From Chiridota heheva (taxonomy: Eukaryota > Echinodermata > Holothuroidea > Apodida > Chiridotidae), in NCBI GenBank assembly GCA_020152595.1, contig JAIGNY010000483.1:182001-246000 (forward strand): a stretch of 64,000 nt of DNA, in the 5' to 3' direction. Below are positions 60,655 to 64,000 of the stretch, in pieces (positions within the stretch are counted from its first letter, which is position 1; each line of letters begins with the position of its first letter). A program made the translations under genes and the position numbers. The notes below the pieces were generated by a model. It saw only the letters and a program-made list of their open reading frames with translations, searched no databases and had not been told where the DNA came from.

Positions 60655-61470
60655 GTAAAATGTTGGCCAAACTCCAACAAATTTCAGTCCTACTAAAACA
60701 CGCCCGGAAGACGAAAAACACGCCCGGGATTACAATAAACACGCCCGGGCTAAATTAGTACTTCTAAAGTTTAAATCTCAGTTACTTACACATGGAACAC
60801 ATTTCAGAACTCTAAATTTAACCTTATACTAAGACTGTAAGATATGTTGTCCATTTTATGCGATCTGGCAGTCAGATCATCAACTGCAATGCGAGCTGCA
60901 AATCGCCAAGCTTATCTTAAAGTTCAACCGAAAGTGTTGAATTAAGGAGTGGCACACCAGTAATATGTGAAGCGATGTTAAGGTATAGGTTGGGGTTTCC
61001 CCTTTTTCAATTCAATTGAATAGTTATATTTTAGATTAGGCAATTGTACATCTTTGTTGTCTAGTCAGTATTATTAAATTTGCAAGTTTAACTAGGGTTC
61101 TGGACAGGGGCGTAGGCCCTCAATAAATTTCTAGGGGCCCGATATCGGCCTTCCAATAATGAAGGTCTAATGAATAATGAATTTGACGATTCAGATTTTA
61201 TAGCTTATTCTTATCTGGAAAAAATCTTTAATTTTTGTAAAATTTTTAGTAAATTTGCAACAATTGTTGTGCAATTTTCTGCATTCTGTCATTTGGCGGG
61301 AATTTTGTTTTCAAATTTCGGCCAATTTCCTTTGGGTTCGGAATTTTTTTTTTTTTTTTTTTTTTTTTGTAAGCCTGGGCGTGTTTTTTGTAACCCCGGG
61401 CGTGTTTTCGTCTTCCAGGCGTGCTCGGGCGTGTTTTAGTAGGACCCACAAATCTGCGGCAAAAATGTTA
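60655..61470 (+). repeat. Inverted repeat with triplicated CACGCCCGG
   Basis: Three ACACGCCCGG blocks at 60697-60755 are mirrored by GGGCGTGTTTT blocks at 61370-61440. The neighbouring sequence AGTCCTACTAAAACACGCC is mirrored by GGGCGTGTTTTAGTAGGAC. It resembles a foldback element of about 0.8 kb. Confidence 0.7.
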
Positions 61471-61654
61471 ACATCCAAGATCAAATATAGCAACCAGACC
61501 AGTAAAAGTTGTTGCCAACATGATTTGTTATCTAAATTTTAGCCAAAGTGGAAGTAGATGCAACCATGGCGATGGGTGCCAGTGAGTGGGCCAATCCCGC
61601 CCATGTCCTTTCTAGTTGCAAAAAGAATAACAAACGCTAAAATTCTATGGCATG

Positions 61655-62130
61655 AAAAACGTTTGGTTCGTACCGCTGATCGGGGGACTCAAAAAGTCCC
61701 CCGATCGGGGGACTCAAGCATGCGCACTGAGCTTACAGTGATATATGGAAGCCGCCTTTTTTATTGTGATGTTTCAGCCATAGACGCTTATCAGTTGTTT
61801 CATTCAAGGTTTTGTAACAAAGTTTGCTTTGTTCATGTTCAATTTCACAACTTAAAACAAGTTCGTTACTATCACGCACTTAATGCTAAATAATTTTTAC
61901 AAATCCCCAAGTTATTTCTCATAACTTGAGAAAACCTTGTTAAAGAGCGACTGCCTAACGGTAACACATGATAATAATTCCTCACTTTTCTTAAAATTTC
62001 TCGAAAACCGCACGGTGAATTTTTAAAAGCGCACGGTGAAAAAAAAATTCATGTGCCATTATTTCAAATCGTGAAAAAATATGAACCCTTCGCAGTGGTT
62101 GAGTCCCCTGCGCTCGAAATGTATTTGATT
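61655..62130 (+). repeat. 440-bp interspersed repeat, copy 2
   Basis: It is collinear with 39905-40345 throughout. The head holds a strong hairpin (GGGGGACTCAAAAAGTCCCCC within a GATCGGGGGACTC duplication). It lies in the proposed intron of the long-helical protein gene. Confidence 0.8.
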
Positions 62131-62199
62131 CCTACGTTATTCCTATACAAACTTTGAATTGAACTTTGAATTTGAACTTTGAAGCAACGGCTAGAGCTA

Positions 62200-62432
62200 T
62201 CGGCTAGAGCCCACGGCTAGAGTCAACGAGTTTTGCGAATATCACAGATATACTATCCATAGCAGATCGATAAACGTCATGCATTCATAGCCCACTGACA
62301 ACGTGAGGGCAAAGATCACTTGAATATGTATATCAACCAAAAAATTACCATACCGTTGCGTGCTAGATAAGCATTTTTTTTTTTTTGTGGACCCCTAGAA
62401 AAACGCCCTAAATTTTTGGTCTAGTGTTTCTA
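62200..62432 (-). mobile_element. TIR element family D, reversed decayed copy
   Basis: Read on the minus strand it gives ACACTAGACCAAAAATTTAGGGCG, TGCTTATCTAGCACGCAACGG and AAGTGATCTTTGCCCTCACG, matching family D. The far end has diverged. It lies about 100 bases inside the donor of the proposed 5' UTR exon. Confidence 0.65.
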
Positions 62433-62537
62433 TAATCTACAAGTCCTTTATTTTACCTATCCAAAATAACACAAATCTCCACAAGCGGTTAAAATACGAA
62501 AAGACAAAAAACATTTGCAATCAACAAAGGAACTTAC

Positions 62538-62622
62538 CATGTAAGTAGCGCAATTCTCCTCGGCAATTTACAACTGACACTCACTACTGTCACCAGCTTA
62601 ACATCACTCTATTCTTTCGAAT
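62538..62622 (-). other. Probable 5' UTR exon of the long-helical protein gene
   Basis: On the minus strand the segment ends at ACATG followed by GTAAGT (donor at 62537), an excellent splice donor. The only good acceptor seen ahead of the coding exon is at 57686. The join makes a short upstream frame (ATG then six codons to TGA) and an in-frame stop before the main ATG, so the exon would be non-coding. The 5' boundary is set about 30 bases below the TATA-like box and is approximate. Additional exons between the two cannot be excluded. Confidence 0.45.
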
Positions 62623-62649
62623 TGAAACACGTCCTTCTTGCAGCAACTC

Positions 62650-62665
62650 TTTAAATACTACCAAT
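62650..62665 (-). promoter_or_regulatory. TATA-like box and inverted CCAAT upstream of the 5' UTR exon
   Basis: On the minus strand TATTTAAAG lies about 110 bases above the splice donor at 62537, a sensible spacing for a short first exon. CCAAT on the + strand (an inverted CCAAT box for this gene) abuts it at 62661-62665. Such motifs are common by chance in AT-rich DNA, so the call rests on position relative to the donor. Confidence 0.35.
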
Positions 62666-63505
62666 CCAGAGTAATTTCATATCTTCAGAGTATGACCATC
62701 ATCGAATCAATAAAGATTAACCTTTGCTACTTATAAAAAAAAGTAGTGACGATTGTGAAATGCATCATCAGGAAATCCCCTTACCATGAACAATTCCATT
62801 GTTTCCTCCTTACTTTAAACCCACCAATCAACCGACCCGAAGGCTTTTGCGACGGCAATCCGCACACCCAAATTCAGGGAGTTCACTTAGGGTTAACCAC
62901 GCGAAGTTGTTCTTTTAGATAAATATAGAGCAAGAGAAAGGCTTCGTGTATATTTGTCATTTCAAGTGTGCAATGTAAAACCGGGCAGCCAATATCAGGG
63001 TGTATTCCTAGGAATGAATATTAGTTCGTTAAATAGCTCCATACAAATTCTATGTGAATACAATTTCATCACAATCGTGGGGCCGGCTATGAGCAGTAAT
63101 CAAGCGGTATTATTCTATAAATATTTCATTTTATTGAAGTATATTACTTGTTGGGGAAAATAAGTGAAGATTAAGAAATCAAGCTCCTTATTTTCTCCTA
63201 AAATCAAGCTCCTAATTTTCTCCTAAACAGTTTGGGCGTTTTTTTTTGTACTTGTTATTTTCATACAAAATTCAAATTGTATTAAAAGTAAAATAAGAGC
63301 GAAAGACGTTATGTACAATTAGGCAGTCCCAAAGCCTAGAACCCGTGACCTTTCCAATTATGAAAGTTAACTAGGTCAGAAGGAAATTGTGATATCACTT
63401 TAATCATCTTTGGAAAAATATCCGTTTGAGAACCTGATAAGCATTTCATTTGAAGTAATACAACCCAGGGAGCCTCAGGTTCCTAACGGTTTTGAGTTAA
63501 TGTAA

Positions 63506-64000
63506 AGGAATATTCCCATGAATTATCATTTTCTTATATATAATAGAGAATGTTTTTAGAAACAAAGTGGTGAAAAAACTATGTTAATATCTTATTCCGT
63601 TTAGAAGTTACGAAATTTTAAAATATTATTGAATTTGGACAAAAGTGACTGCTTGGCAACGTCTATGATGTCATAGAGACAATTTCAACAAAACATCTTT
63701 TGTATTTCTTTAAAACTGATTTGGAGTTTTTTCTCATTGAAAATGTGATGTACACCAAAAAAAAATACAAAAACAATTCTTGTAAATTATATATTCCACC
63801 TTATCTTTATATATAAACCAAAAATGCTGTTCGATAATGTAAAAAAAAGTATAAGAAATACATAAGAACTATGCAGGAATTGCCTTGATGACATCACCAA
63901 GCTGAAGGACAAATACTGTACGAGGTGTTTTTAAGAACATTATTCTACTCTTTTGTTGTTCTACTACCAAACAGCTAAATGGAATAAGATATTAAAGAGG
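63506..64000 (+). mobile_element. Foldback MITE, family B copy 2 (cut by window end)
   Basis: It starts AGGAATATTCCCATGAATT and carries GTGGTGAAAAAACTATGTTA and ATGTCATAGAGACAATTTC as in copy 1, then its reverse-complement half (GATGACATCACCAAGC). The 3' end lies beyond base 64000. Confidence 0.75.

Larger units (their letters stand above)
57686..62537 (-). other. Proposed 5' UTR intron of the long-helical protein gene, filled with repeats
   Basis: From GTAAGT at 62537 to CCAG at 57686, about 4.85 kb. It holds an inverted-repeat element (58446-59535), MITE A copy 3 (59839-60416), a CACGCCCGG inverted repeat (60655-61470), the second copy of the 440-bp repeat (61655-62130) and a reversed MITE D remnant (62200-62432). 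The first 700 bases (57690-58380) hold nothing recognisable. Confidence 0.4.

Overview
The window is AT-rich, repeat-dense eukaryotic (metazoan) DNA. It has spliced genes with canonical GT/AG sites, a three-finger Ly6/uPAR-type gene, tRNA-derived SINEs, several LINE types, a Penelope-like remnant and long microsatellites. The mix fits a marine invertebrate, possibly an echinoderm. That placement is inference; no marker here names the species.

Only two genes can be defended. (1) A Ly6/uPAR-like gene on the + strand has coding exons at 25907-26038 and 27496-27686. They join in phase 1 and end in a CCxxDxCN motif plus a GPI-type hydrophobic tail; the signal-peptide exon was not found. (2) A minus-strand gene has a single coding exon at 57606-56530 (358 residues). 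A spliced 5' UTR exon near 62.54-62.62 kb, a TATA-like box and a poly(A) signal are proposed for it. Its protein is long-helical with a central Gly-rich hydrophobic hairpin, an architecture resembling ClyA/HBL-type alpha-pore-forming proteins or apolipoprotein L. The family assignment is inference.

The rest is mobile DNA and satellites. 0-4 kb: palindromic AGCTTGC repeats, one arm of an ~0.8 kb inverted repeat (partner at 9.7-10.4 kb), and ~280-bp GTAAACAC/GGTACACAGATAG repeats. 4-9.4 kb: TTAA-flanked foldback MITEs, a SINE, a Penelope GIY-YIG remnant, an (AT)n tract and a LINE 3' end. 10.4-16 kb: mostly unassigned, ending in a pyrimidine minisatellite. 16-25.5 kb: a 44-bp satellite, microsatellites, foldback elements, and two LINEs nested through a (TAG)n tail. 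25.9-27.7 kb: the Ly6-like gene. 28-33 kb: MITE families C, D and P. 34-38.5 kb: three tandem arrays, including a ~2 kb, 70-bp satellite whose units each hold a small stem. 39-46 kb: a 440-bp repeat, MITEs, a 1.1 kb TIR element and a 927-bp (AAT)n tract. 46-52 kb: two copies of MITE E, one inserted in a CR1-like LINE pseudogene so that the LINE reading frame reveals the TTAA target site. 56-62.7 kb: the long-helical protein gene, its intron filled with repeats.

The most striking theme is a set of sequence-distinct MITE families that nearly all sit in TTAA; most also share terminal AGG...CCT bases. This suggests one piggyBac-type transposase source mobilising many non-autonomous families. No transposase gene is visible in the window.
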